DNA from: Gellertiella hungarica
Lineage (GTDB): Bacteria > Pseudomonadota > Alphaproteobacteria > Rhizobiales > Rhizobiaceae
Direction of reading: 5' to 3'
Assembly: GCF_014197145.1 (NCBI RefSeq)
Contig: NZ_JACIEZ010000015.1
Span: 1 to 64,000, forward strand
DNA length: 64,000 bases
Shown here one piece after another: positions 53,203 to 61,554 of this stretch. A program made the position numbers and the translations under genes. The notes under the pieces were generated by a model. It did not search any database. It saw only the letters and a list, made by a program, of their open reading frames with translations, and had not been told where the DNA came from. The stretch's first letter is position 1; each line of letters begins with the position of its first letter.

Positions 53203-54240
53203 TTAGTGCAGGGTAGGGGTTGGTGCCGGGGAAGCCCTCGAAACGCGCCCGTGGGTCATTTTGGCCCGTTCTGCCCTATGCCGCGCTTCGGTGTCCCGGC
53301 GAAGGCTTTGGGAAATGAAGCTGATCTTCTCAGTCGAAAGAAGTTCAACCGTCCGCTGCCAATCCTTCAGGCTGTAGCTATGCCAGCGTGCGCCGTTATA
53401 AAGCTCCTTCAAATCAACCTGCCTTCCGCGCCCATAACCGGAGTAACGCCCTGCAAGAGCTTTGCCGCCCGAACGCTTCAGACAGGCGCGAAGCCTTGCA
53501 AGTCGCTCTTCATCGATAGCCGGAAGCACGATGCACCCATGAACGTGAATGCGCTTGTCAGGCGTGAATTCAAAGACGAACGCATATTCGAGGATGTAGC
53601 CGAATTCCTGCTTGAGAGACCGATTGATAGACCGGGACAGGGCGCGGGCAGGATCGCCGGAAGCTAAAAGCTGATCTGCCTTCCTCCGGGAGAAGTTCAG
53701 ACTGAAGGCAATCCCTTCCTGTCGCTCAGCATTGCGGAAAGAAAGATGAAGGCGGGCGAAGCTATCGAGGTCTTCCCACGCGCCGAAGGTTTCAACCGGG
53801 CGCGGCTTGCGGATCGCTACGGGCTTCCAATGCTTGCGAATCGTTTCAACGATTTGCTGAAGGGTAGCGAGGGGGGAAGGGGATTCGGAGTAGAGCTTAG
53901 AGGGTTGTTGTGTATCCTCATCTACTACACCTTCCTCAGATGAAGGCGCAAAAGATTCCGGAATAGCCTGCGCTGTATGGGCTTGCGTAGCATTGTGCGC
54001 AGAAACTTGTTGCACAGTTTCGGGTTCAGCGTCGTCATCATCCGGCAGCGCGGCAACCATCGCCTCAAGCTCTTGAAGAAGTTCTTCAAGGCCGCAATCG
54101 CCGTATGTTTTTTGTCTAAGGTCGGGAGTCTTGTTCAGTTCAGAAGCGAGCGCGTAAAGATCGCTGAACTCCGCTCGATCTTTTTTTATGCGTTCAGACT
54201 TTTTCTGAATGAATTGTTCAATAATTCTGCTATACTGCAT
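53203..54240 (-). CDS. Putative HUH (rolling-circle) replication initiation protein
   Basis: The 345-residue protein has a helical N-terminus and a variable acidic middle, then a C-terminal catalytic-looking domain: FSLNFSRRKADQLLAS, the His-hydrophobic-His motif RIHVHGCIVLP at about residue 245, and a Tyr-x-x-Lys motif in WHSYSLKDWQ downstream. That motif set matches HUH endonucleases such as rolling-circle Rep proteins. It would nick a specific origin and prime replication. An unusually strong hairpin (54291-54318) lies about 50 nt upstream. The gene stands alone on the minus strand left of the structural operon. Confidence 0.6.
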   Translation of the reverse strand: MQYSRIIEQFIQKKSERIKKDRAEFSDLYALASELNKTPDLRQKTYGDCGLEELLQELEAMVAALPDDDDAEPETVQQVSAHNATQAHTAQAIPESFAPSSEEGVVDEDTQQPSKLYSESPSPLATLQQIVETIRKHWKPVAIRKPRPVETFGAWEDLDSFARLHLSFRNAERQEGIAFSLNFSRRKADQLLASGDPARALSRSINRSLKQEFGYILEYAFVFEFTPDKRIHVHGCIVLPAIDEERLARLRACLKRSGGKALAGRYSGYGRGRQVDLKELYNGARWHSYSLKDWQRTVELLSTEKISFISQSLRRDTEARHRAERAKMTHGRVSRASPAPTPTLH

Positions 54241-54290
54241 ATCAAGTTCTTTCTTGCGAGAGAATGTAGGTTTGGAAACCCTAGTTACTC

Positions 54291-54321
54291 AGGCCAGCGC
54301 TTCCCCAAGCGCTGGCCTTTT
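54291..54321. terminator. Perfect 12-bp hairpin between Rep and tape-measure genes
   Basis: AGGCCAGCGCTT (54291-54302) pairs fully with AAGCGCTGGCCT (54307-54318) around loop CCCC, followed by TTTT on the plus strand. By shape it is a plus-strand intrinsic terminator, but there is no plus-strand gene within 1.8 kb upstream. It could instead be the nicking origin for the Rep protein whose start is 50 nt away. Confidence 0.6.
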
Positions 54322-54452
54322 ACATAGTATAGCAGTCAGGCGACGGTTCCATTTAAATTAATATTTGATGATACATAAAATAATTATATTGCACCAAATT
54401 GGGCGCTGAATTAGGATGTTTTCAGATTGGTTGTGGGCATGGCCGATCCTCC

Positions 54453-54486
54453 AAAAAAACGGGTGTCTGGCGGCACCCGTTTTTTT
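54453..54486. terminator. Bidirectional terminator at end of structural operon
   Basis: AAAAAAACGGGTG and CACCCGTTTTTTT form a 14-bp stem with an 8-nt loop, with A and T tracts on the flanks. The tape-measure stop codon lies at 54486-54488, so transcription of the operon should end here. Confidence 0.85.
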
Positions 54487-57140
54487 CATCCCCTTCGTCC
54501 GTTATTGAGCATGTTTCCGGGGCGCATCTGCCTGCGTAGTTCATCCACGACAACGTTGCGCATAGTGGCGTCCATTTCCTTGCTTACCCTTTTGGCGAGG
54601 TCTTCATTCTGTTGTGGGGTTCCACCTGTCGCGTTCACGGTGACAGGTGCATTGATCTGAATATTCGGGGCTGCGCTACCAGCGTTTTTCAGTTTAAGCG
54701 GCCTATAGGATGGCGCGTTGCCGACAAATCCGCCATCCGCAAAGCCGCGAAGAGCGCCGTTATGCAGGGCCTCAAGGTTCTGAACGCCGATCCGGCTAGT
54801 GGCCTTCTTCGACATGACATACTCGCCGCGATGGACAACGCCTGCCGGAGCATATTTGGCACCATCGCCAGTGTAGCCGCCTTCGCTGAAGCCAAATAGC
54901 CCGCCGAGAATTCCGCTACCCATGCCACCGAATAGACCGGCAAGCGGGCCTTGCCCGAGAAGCGCCGCCTGAAGAGTGGCGTCAATCAGGCTGTTCAGGA
55001 GGTTCTGAACTGCCTGATTAAGGCTAGTCGTGCCGGTGAGCAGGCCGGAAAGGCTGCTTGTGAACGACTGCGCGAAGAACTGCTGAGCGTTTTTTAGCCC
55101 TTCAGCGCCCTTAGCGGTCTTCTGATTTTCGGTGTCCAGGCGCTGCGTGAGGGTGATCTGTTCGCGAAGCTTGGCAATCTCTTCATTCGAGAGGGTGATC
55201 CCATTTCGGCGGGCTTCCTCCTTCACGCGGAAAAGCTGAAGCTCAATTCGCTGTTGGCTTTCCGACATGCCGGAAATCGAGCGCTCGAATTCAGCAAGGC
55301 GAAGTCCTTCCTCTACAGACATATTCAGATTGCGGCGGGCTTCCGCTTGCTGGCGAAGGATTTCCGTTTGCCGCTGCTGGTTATCGGTCGGGGTTAGGGG
55401 CTGCGCACCCGTCGCGGTCCCGGTGTAGGCGTTGCGAATGGTGGAATCATCCACGCGGCGCAAACCTTCCCACTCGTTGCGAAGTCCTGCCGGATCATTG
55501 CCACGACGCCGAAGAAGGGCGCGGGCAAGCTCGTCTTGGGTCTCCTGATCAAACATGCGATCACCTGTGAGCCCAAGCTCTTGAATCAGGCTTTGCAGTG
55601 TCGTGCGAGTGATCTGATAGCGGCCTACCGCTGACGAATTGAAGGTGTTCGCTGGGTGCCGAAGCATTTGCGTTTGTAGGGCTATGACCTGATCAAGCGT
55701 CATGCCAGTGAGGTTGACCGCGCCCCCGGTGAATGCGCCGTAGCCAAGGGTTTCGTTATATCCGCGCCCCCTGTCGGTGCCTTCAGCCGCGCCGATCAGA
55801 TCAAGCATGTTGGTATTGATGCCGAAGGTGGCAACGCTACGCGCCCGGTTTGCAAGGTCCGTTGCGTTCAGCACTTCGCCCATGGTTCGGGCATTCGCGA
55901 CGGCACGCTGATAGGCCGCGTCAATGCCGGAAACATCGCTCAGGCGGTCCATTTCCGTCTTGAGGTCTGGAAAAAGAGCCTTCAGTTCCGAAAGTGCTGC
56001 CTTGAAGTTCTGAGCGCTGTTCGTGTTGCTGTCGAAAGAACCGGACATGCTGCGGCTTGCTGCGCTCAGTTCCTTCAGGGCGTTCTTAAATTCATCCGAA
56101 CCGCCCGTTACGTCATGAATTTCTTCTTCGATGGCGCGAAGATCGGCCTGAAGCTGTTTAAGTTCCAGTTCCTTGCCGATACCTTCAAGAGGATTTGCCC
56201 GCTCCCGTTCTAGCGCCTTCAGGATTTCGGCCCGCTTGGCTTCAAGCTCCTTCAGTCGGTATTCGGGAGAGTTGAGCCGTTCCGCTATCCGTGCCTTAAG
56301 GTCGCGGTTCGGGTCGGTGATATCTTGAATAGCTTCCATGATTTGTTCGGCAACGCTCACCCCGGCAATGGCAGCCGACTTCGAGTTGACGGTGAAGTTC
56401 CGCCACATGGTTTCCCACTCAGCATCGATCTTCTTCGCCGCTTCGATTTGCTCATCGCTGAAGGTAGCGGCTTCAGATCGCAGCTTTTGGACTTCGGAAA
56501 CGGACATGCCGAGAACCTTGGCAAGCTCTTCCGCGCCGGTTCCGCCAAAAACTTCATCAAGGATGCGAGTTTGTGCGGCCTTGTCGAGAGTGCGTAGCTT
56601 GCCGATAATCTCATCCATGAACCGGGAAGGGTCGCGAAGCCGTTCGGCAACGTCTGAAACCGTGTAACCAAGCCGTTTGAAAGCCTCTTCAGCGCTACCC
56701 TTGCCAGTTCGGGCGAATTCATCGCCGCGAATGTTCAGTTCCTTTAGGGCGTCGGTCATGCCGTCGATGGACATTCCGGTAGCGGTCGCGACATAGGACC
56801 ATTGCTGCCAAACCTTAGCGGAAACGCCTGCCTTGCGGGCTTCGCGGTCAACTTCGGCAATAGAAGACGCGATTTCCTTTACGGCGATCCCGGCACCCGC
56901 AATGGCAGCGAAAGCCGCGCCACCTCTTGCGAAAACGCTCATCGCCTTTTCAAGCTTGCCGCCCATCCGCTCGAATGACTTGGAATAGGTATCTTCAAGC
57001 GCCTTCGCCGATTGGCGGGCGCGAGTTTCCATGGCGTTAGCGCCGCGTCGCTGAATAGCGTTCGCTTTCGCCATTGCCTTTTCGAGCTTGTCAACGCGGC
57101 CTTCGATATCGACCACAAGGCCGGGGAGAAGTTCAGTCAT
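54486..57140 (-). CDS. Phage tail tape measure protein with embedded lysozyme-like domain, 884 aa
   Basis: The protein has long coiled-coil stretches (about 1-120 and 250-400), hydrophobic Gly/Ala segments (VFARGGAAFAAIAGAGIAV near the start, GPLAGLFGGMGSGILGGLFG late) and the C-terminal tape-measure pattern GFSEGGYTGDGAKYAPAGVVH then HRGEYVMSKKATSRIG. Between about residues 430 and 560 lies LIGAAEGTDRGRGYNETLGYG and later SSAVGRYQITRTTLQSL, features of a lysozyme/muramidase-type domain that would cut peptidoglycan during entry. It follows the large terminase by 10 nt, which is an unusual neighbour for this gene. Length sets the phage tail length. Confidence 0.85.
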   Translation of the reverse strand: MTELLPGLVVDIEGRVDKLEKAMAKANAIQRRGANAMETRARQSAKALEDTYSKSFERMGGKLEKAMSVFARGGAAFAAIAGAGIAVKEIASSIAEVDREARKAGVSAKVWQQWSYVATATGMSIDGMTDALKELNIRGDEFARTGKGSAEEAFKRLGYTVSDVAERLRDPSRFMDEIIGKLRTLDKAAQTRILDEVFGGTGAEELAKVLGMSVSEVQKLRSEAATFSDEQIEAAKKIDAEWETMWRNFTVNSKSAAIAGVSVAEQIMEAIQDITDPNRDLKARIAERLNSPEYRLKELEAKRAEILKALERERANPLEGIGKELELKQLQADLRAIEEEIHDVTGGSDEFKNALKELSAASRSMSGSFDSNTNSAQNFKAALSELKALFPDLKTEMDRLSDVSGIDAAYQRAVANARTMGEVLNATDLANRARSVATFGINTNMLDLIGAAEGTDRGRGYNETLGYGAFTGGAVNLTGMTLDQVIALQTQMLRHPANTFNSSAVGRYQITRTTLQSLIQELGLTGDRMFDQETQDELARALLRRRGNDPAGLRNEWEGLRRVDDSTIRNAYTGTATGAQPLTPTDNQQRQTEILRQQAEARRNLNMSVEEGLRLAEFERSISGMSESQQRIELQLFRVKEEARRNGITLSNEEIAKLREQITLTQRLDTENQKTAKGAEGLKNAQQFFAQSFTSSLSGLLTGTTSLNQAVQNLLNSLIDATLQAALLGQGPLAGLFGGMGSGILGGLFGFSEGGYTGDGAKYAPAGVVHRGEYVMSKKATSRIGVQNLEALHNGALRGFADGGFVGNAPSYRPLKLKNAGSAAPNIQINAPVTVNATGGTPQQNEDLAKRVSKEMDATMRNVVVDELRRQMRPGNMLNNGRRG

Positions 57141-57150
57141 GGATTATACC

Positions 57151-58764
57151 TCAAATGAAAAACAGCCCGTCGCTATCCGGGTCGTTGTATGCGGAAAGGT
57201 TAGATTGACCGGCAACGGCGCGGGAAACGGCCATCGCGGCGGCAACAGCGCCGTCAATACGGTCGGTTTTCTTGCCCTTGTGCATTCGCACAAGGCCGGT
57301 GTCGTTGCGGCTGGCAACGACGCTGTCAAAATGATGGCGAAGAACGGGGTGCCCGTTGTGCCGGATGTTGCGACCGTTAACGACGCGCTCCAGATCACCG
57401 ATTGCCGGACCCATCGTAAGCGGGCCTTGGCGCATTTCGACAACAGGAATGCCATCATCATGAAGGCGCTGCATAGTCATGCGGGCAAGATGCGGGTCAA
57501 ACGCCACTTCATGAACATGAAAGCGGGCGCATAGCTCTTTGATTTGGACTTCTACTGCGGTTGGTTCGATAACAGGCCCGTCGATCACCGTTATCAGTCC
57601 GTCCGCTTGCCATTGTTGATAGGGCACGCCATCCCGTTCGGCGCGGGCTGCTAGATCTTCCCCCGGAACAAAGAACCATGGCTGAACAGATACGCGTCCG
57701 TCATCATGTCGCCATGCCGCTACTACCGCCGCAAGGTCGCCGTTCATCGCCATATCTACGCCGATGTAGCAGGGCAGTTCTTCCATGTCGGACAGGTCAA
57801 AAGGAACCTTCCCAAGGTCATACGTGGACATGTCAAACAGCGGATCGCGAGAATGGGCCTGCCAGATGTTCAAATTGAACTGCTGAAAGGCGAAACGTTC
57901 GGCGGGGCGCTCTGAAGCTTCCTTAGCCGCTGAGCGCAAACCGTTCAGATTTGGGAAGCCATGCGCAAGGCCGGGATTGATCCGATGCCAAAGGGCTTCA
58001 TCCTGCCAGTCATCTTCGGAAGAAGCTTCAAAAATGATCGGCAGATAGGCGGGGTTGACGATCTCCCCGAGCGCCACGCGGCGGGCATAGTCGTATTCCG
58101 CAAAACCCAAGTTCTCGCTGCCGCGACCTGCCGTTGTGGCAATAACCATGAGCGTTCCGCTTGTTTTGACCATGCCCGACTTAAGGGCCTCCCAAAGCTC
58201 GCGGCTCTTCCAAACATGTATTTCGTCGACAAGCACGAAAGCGGGTGTTTTGCCATGTTGCGCCGCGCCATCGCTGGAAATTGCCTGAAGCTCTACACCT
58301 TTGGCCTTGTAGGCGATCTTCTTCGCGCTGTTGTGGGCGTCATAAATGCGGGTCGCATTGATCAGCCGCTGATCCATACGGACTATGTTCGCGGCCTCTT
58401 TGAAGCCAATACCCGCCTGTTCGCGATCTGAAGCCGCAAATATCACCTGTCCAGCCGGGACATGCTCCGGCCCGATGGTGTGGAGAAGAGCAAGAGCAGC
58501 GGCAAGGCTGGTCTTCCTGTTGCCGCGTGGAATCATCCAGAAGACAGTTTCAACGATCCTCCTGCCGTCTGGGTGGCGCGGGCCATAGATGCGCCGAACC
58601 ATCCGCTCTTGGAATGGGTGAAGCTGAAATGCCTGTTTCGGCGCCGCACTGTTTGGGTGGCGAAGGGCGCGGAGAAACCGAACAGCCCGCTCGCCATAAC
58701 CAAAAGGATCGTCAATTGGGCTGTTGTCAAATATCCACTCTGGATAGGTGCTTTTCTTCGCCAT
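57151..58764 (-). CDS. Terminase large subunit, 537 aa
   Basis: The ATPase half has FQERMVRRIYGPRHPDGRR, Walker A WMIPRGNRKTSLAAALALL, and Walker B TPAFVLVDEIHVWKSRELW. The nuclease half (from about residue 310) has CYIGVDMAMNGDLAAVVA and KKTDRIDGAVAAAMAVSRA with acidic metal ligands. This is the Terminase_1 (YmfN-like) family that packages DNA into empty heads. The ATG shares one base with the stop of the small-subunit gene, showing coupling. Confidence 0.95.
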   Translation of the reverse strand: MAKKSTYPEWIFDNSPIDDPFGYGERAVRFLRALRHPNSAAPKQAFQLHPFQERMVRRIYGPRHPDGRRIVETVFWMIPRGNRKTSLAAALALLHTIGPEHVPAGQVIFAASDREQAGIGFKEAANIVRMDQRLINATRIYDAHNSAKKIAYKAKGVELQAISSDGAAQHGKTPAFVLVDEIHVWKSRELWEALKSGMVKTSGTLMVIATTAGRGSENLGFAEYDYARRVALGEIVNPAYLPIIFEASSEDDWQDEALWHRINPGLAHGFPNLNGLRSAAKEASERPAERFAFQQFNLNIWQAHSRDPLFDMSTYDLGKVPFDLSDMEELPCYIGVDMAMNGDLAAVVAAWRHDDGRVSVQPWFFVPGEDLAARAERDGVPYQQWQADGLITVIDGPVIEPTAVEVQIKELCARFHVHEVAFDPHLARMTMQRLHDDGIPVVEMRQGPLTMGPAIGDLERVVNGRNIRHNGHPVLRHHFDSVVASRNDTGLVRMHKGKKTDRIDGAVAAAMAVSRAVAGQSNLSAYNDPDSDGLFFI

Positions 58765-59150
58765 CAGCGCACCATCAGCGGATTGTCGCTGTCATCATCA
58801 TCGGTGCCAGCGCCACCCAAACGGGTGCGAGAGACAGGCGAGAGGCCGTATTCGGCTGCAAGCTGCCGAGCGGTTTGCATCGCCCGGTTCTGCATTCCGA
58901 AAAGGACCTTATCCAAGCCGGATGTCTTGAATAGAGTCTCGATCTCGCGCACGCGGCCCACGGCTACGCAATAGTTTTCGAGGCCGGTAAGGTCGGATTT
59001 GGTAATAATGCGGCCCGCAATCAGGCGCGGCATGATGCGTTTCCACTCAGCCTTAGCCTCATCTGTCATCCAATCGGGTGCGCGTGGCGCTTTGGTGAGG
59101 GGGTATAGATCGGGACTAATGGTCGGCTTCGCGCCGCGAAGGCTCTTCAT
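58764..59150 (-). CDS. Terminase small subunit, P27 family, 128 aa
   Basis: The protein has the P27-family pattern: APRAPDWMTDEAKAEWKRIMPRLIAGRIITKSDLTGLENYC, then FGMQNRAMQTARQLAAEYGLSP at the C-terminal side, matching small terminases that precede Terminase_1 large subunits. It starts inside the end of the head-closure gene (4-nt overlap) and is followed directly by the large subunit. Confidence 0.9.
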   Translation of the reverse strand: MKSLRGAKPTISPDLYPLTKAPRAPDWMTDEAKAEWKRIMPRLIAGRIITKSDLTGLENYCVAVGRVREIETLFKTSGLDKVLFGMQNRAMQTARQLAAEYGLSPVSRTRLGGAGTDDDDSDNPLMVR

Positions 59151-59461
59151 TTCTTCACAACCGCCCTGATTTCGAGCGCCCGCCGCCTACCGATTTCGGT
59201 AATGCCGGTAACGCCATAGGCGCGGCCTTCAAACATGATGCGATCCGCGCCGCTAATGCCGGGAAGGTAGCGAATGCGGAAAGTCTTGCCGTCCGCATCG
59301 GCTTCCCCAAAACCTTCGGCTTCTTCAGCGATTTGGCTGGAAAGAAGCTCAGCGCGAACCGTGGCAAAATGCGTCCAGGCGGTGAGGGTGTCGCCGGTTG
59401 GCGCAACGGTCGTGGCGCTGCGCTCTATAGCAATGATACGGTCAAGTTTGCCGCTACGCAT
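59147..59461 (-). CDS. Phage head closure/head-tail adaptor protein, 104 aa
   Basis: Start at ATG 59461, overlapping the stop of the previous gene (ATGA). The sequence MRSGKLDRIIAIERSATTVA, a central WTHFATVRAELLSSQ and FRIRYLPGISGADRIMFEGRAYGVTGI match the SPP1 gp16-like head closure family that seals the portal after packaging. The longer upstream frame is rejected as overlap of the neighbouring gene. Confidence 0.85.
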   Translation of the reverse strand: MRSGKLDRIIAIERSATTVAPTGDTLTAWTHFATVRAELLSSQIAEEAEGFGEADADGKTFRIRYLPGISGADRIMFEGRAYGVTGITEIGRRRALEIRAVVKK

Positions 59462-59874
59462 CAAAGCACCCAACGAACAAAGGCTTCGATAGAAAGCACG
59501 CCATGCCCATAATCCGGGTCGGGATCGCGGGGAAACGTGGTGCGGGTAATGCGGAAATGGTCGCATTCGCAGCCCGAGAAAGTCGGGATACGGTCAAGGG
59601 CGTTCGCAACGGCAAAGGCGATTGCTTTCGCCGCGTCGTTTCCCTGCTTTAGAGTCCAAACATGCAAATCGAGGTAAACCCATGCGGCCCGCTGAGCGGT
59701 GTAATCGCGCCCATGTAGAACCGTGTTGCCGTCGCTCATGAGAATGCAGGGCGTTTCGGTAGGGCGGGTGCCGCCTGCTCGAATGCGATTGGGGCTAACA
59801 AGCGCGGTGACTTCCGGGCTTGCCACAAGCGCCGAACGAATAGCTGTCTGAAGGGCAAGAGTAGGTTCAAGCAT
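59461..59874 (-). CDS. DUF3168-type tail terminator/completion protein, 137 aa
   Basis: LALQTAIRSALVASPEVTALVS, IRAGGTRPTETPCILMSDG, YLDLHVWTLKQGNDAAKAIA and a C-terminal DYGHGVLSIEAFVRWV match DUF3168, a tail completion protein family. It overlaps the upstream gene by 8 nt and the downstream start by 1-3 nt. Confidence 0.88.
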   Translation of the reverse strand: MLEPTLALQTAIRSALVASPEVTALVSPNRIRAGGTRPTETPCILMSDGNTVLHGRDYTAQRAAWVYLDLHVWTLKQGNDAAKAIAFAVANALDRIPTFSGCECDHFRITRTTFPRDPDPDYGHGVLSIEAFVRWVL

Positions 59875-60304
59875 CGCTCTTCTTCCTCTTGAGTGCGGCG
59901 GAAATTGTCCGCTTTATGCGCCGTTCGATGCGGGGCTTTGCGGTTCGCCAGCCGGGAAGCATGAAGGGTTGGGCTTCAGCCTTGGAGGTTCCGAATTCGA
60001 CCATGTGCGCATATCGAACGTTCTCGTTCCCCACGGTCACAAGAACCTGATTCTCGCGTGCAACACGCCGCCCGCCGCCTGCTGCATAAGCAGGCGTTGT
60101 TTCGCCGGGTGCTGTAACGGAAATGCTATCGATCAGTGCGCCGGTATCGCGGGAAGCTTCCGCAAACGTGCGCATGTTATCCGCTACCTCATCGCCGCTC
60201 TTGAGAAGGGCAGGGCGCAACGCGGCTATGATCTCGCCGGGAATAGCTTTCAGGCGCTTTTCCAGCGCTGCCGATTGTTCGGAAAGGGGCTTATTCCGGG
60301 ACAT
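59867..60304 (-). CDS. HK97 gp10-like head-tail joining protein, 145 aa
   Basis: The pattern VADNMRTFAEASRDTGALIDSIS, VGNENVRYAHMVEFGTSKAEAQPFMLPGW and the basic Arg/Lys C-terminus is that of HK97 gp10-like proteins. It overlaps the connector gene upstream (14 nt) and the DUF3168 gene downstream (8 nt). Confidence 0.9.
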   Translation of the reverse strand: MSRNKPLSEQSAALEKRLKAIPGEIIAALRPALLKSGDEVADNMRTFAEASRDTGALIDSISVTAPGETTPAYAAGGGRRVARENQVLVTVGNENVRYAHMVEFGTSKAEAQPFMLPGWRTAKPRIERRIKRTISAALKRKKSDA

Positions 60305-60596
60305 GGCCTGTCACCTCTTTACGGTAGGGGCGAAGGAAATCGACAACGCCGAAGGGCAGGTAATCCGCGCTCATCCCGATAAGGACGGCTTCCCGGTTCT
60401 CATAAAGGTGCGCTGCAAGCTGAAGGATCGCTTCCGTGATCGTTGCCGGGAAGGGATTGAAAGATGAAAGCGGCACGCCGAGGTAGGCAGCGGCATATTC
60501 TTCCGCAGCTGCAATTTTGTGGGTCAGGAGGGCGTCATCGGTCGCGTGATCGATGTTCAGTTGCGACTTCAGAAGCTCAAGGGGAACGAAAGACAT
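60291..60596 (-). CDS. gp6-like head-tail connector protein, 101 aa
   Basis: LELLKSQLNIDHATDDALLTHKIAAAEEYAAAYLG and ITEAILQLAAHLYENREAVLIG match the phage connector gp6 (YqbG/HK97 gp6) family that forms the ring under the portal. It starts 2 nt after the preceding gene. Confidence 0.9.
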   Translation of the reverse strand: MSFVPLELLKSQLNIDHATDDALLTHKIAAAEEYAAAYLGVPLSSFNPFPATITEAILQLAAHLYENREAVLIGMSADYLPFGVVDFLRPYRKEVTGHVPE

Positions 60597-60598
60597 GG

Positions 60599-61216
60599 CT
60601 ATTTAGCCCTCTCTGAAAAAGTTATTTCGGAAATCTCTTGCGCGGCGCTCCCCCCGCCGGTCCCGTGAAGATCGGACAAATTGGAAACCACCCCCCGGTT
60701 ACGGTTGCGGCTTGACGACTTTCGGCGGGCGCGGGGTGCGGTCACGGCTTCTTCCAGAGTCATGCCGCGACGGATGCGCCTATGTATGCCAGAGACAGTA
60801 ATGCCGATTTGCTTTGCCCATTCGTGGAGGGGCTTACGTTCACCGTTCGCGGTGACAAGGGTGCGGCTAGCATGTTCCACTTTTCTCTGACCGAGCCGAA
60901 TTGCTTCTTCTGGCCCGAATTTAGTGCAACGGCGCACGAATGAGGCGTGAGACAAGTCGAGGGACTTTGCCCATTCGTGCGCCTGTTTGGTGACGCCTTC
61001 AAAGGTGATCAGCCGATCGCGCGGTAGGGTAGGGTTCTCAGCCTTCCGCTTGCGATTCTGATAGCTTCTGTCCGCTTCTGCTCGAATATGTTTGAAGCGT
61101 TCAGCTTCTTCCTTTCGGCGGGCTTCGGCATAAGCGAATGCGCGAGCGCGAAGTTGATCGCTTTCGTGGCGGAATTCTTCTTCATCGATCTGTCGGGCGC
61201 GTTCAGCGGGTGTCAT
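60599..61216 (-). CDS. Protein with two helix-turn-helix-like repeats, 205 aa
   Basis: Two related segments are visible: KQAHEWAKSLDLSHASFVRR-type (about residues 78-100) and KPLHEWAKQIGITVSGIHRR-type (about 128-150), each followed by a G-x-x-x-E-E-A motif (FGPEEAI, MTLEEAV). Such short HTH units are found in phage-encoded DNA-binding proteins and near homing nucleases. The N-terminus is a long charged helix. It lies between the HNH gene and the connector, with 4-nt overlap upstream. Confidence 0.6.
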   Translation of the reverse strand: MTPAERARQIDEEEFRHESDQLRARAFAYAEARRKEEAERFKHIRAEADRSYQNRKRKAENPTLPRDRLITFEGVTKQAHEWAKSLDLSHASFVRRCTKFGPEEAIRLGQRKVEHASRTLVTANGERKPLHEWAKQIGITVSGIHRRIRRGMTLEEAVTAPRARRKSSSRNRNRGVVSNLSDLHGTGGGSAAQEISEITFSERAK

Positions 61217-61554
61217 CGGCTGCGCTCCTGCTTCTGCTTCCTACTGTTGTGGCAGCGGGCACAAAGGGCCTGCCAATTGGTGCGGTCCCAGAAAAGGCGC
61301 GGATCGCCTTTATGCGGGGTGATATGGTCAACGACGCTTGACGGGTTATCGCAGCCGGGGAATTGGCAATTTGGGCGACGCAACAGGAATTCGCGGCGGG
61401 CAATATCCCAAGCGCGGTTATAGCCACGCTCGCGGGCGGAAGGCCGCTTGCGGTCGTGGCGCTGTTTGCGTTCACGGTCGGCTTTCTGCTTGCACTGGCA
61501 ACGGGTGCCGTGCGGGACAATGCGACCACAGTTGCAAAGGTGAGGGGGCTTCAT
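61213..61554 (-). CDS. HNH endonuclease, 113 aa
   Basis: The protein has a Cys-rich N-terminus (CNCGRIVPHGTRCQC), the phage-HNH stretch RGYNRAWDIARREFLL, and the nuclease core SSVVDHITPHKGDPRLFWD then NWQALCARCHNSRKQKQE. HNH enzymes in packaging regions cut concatemeric DNA for terminase. It overlaps genes on both sides. In most such phages the HNH gene is next to the terminases; here it is separated from them by five genes. Confidence 0.93.
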   Translation of the reverse strand: MKPPHLCNCGRIVPHGTRCQCKQKADRERKQRHDRKRPSARERGYNRAWDIARREFLLRRPNCQFPGCDNPSSVVDHITPHKGDPRLFWDRTNWQALCARCHNSRKQKQERSR

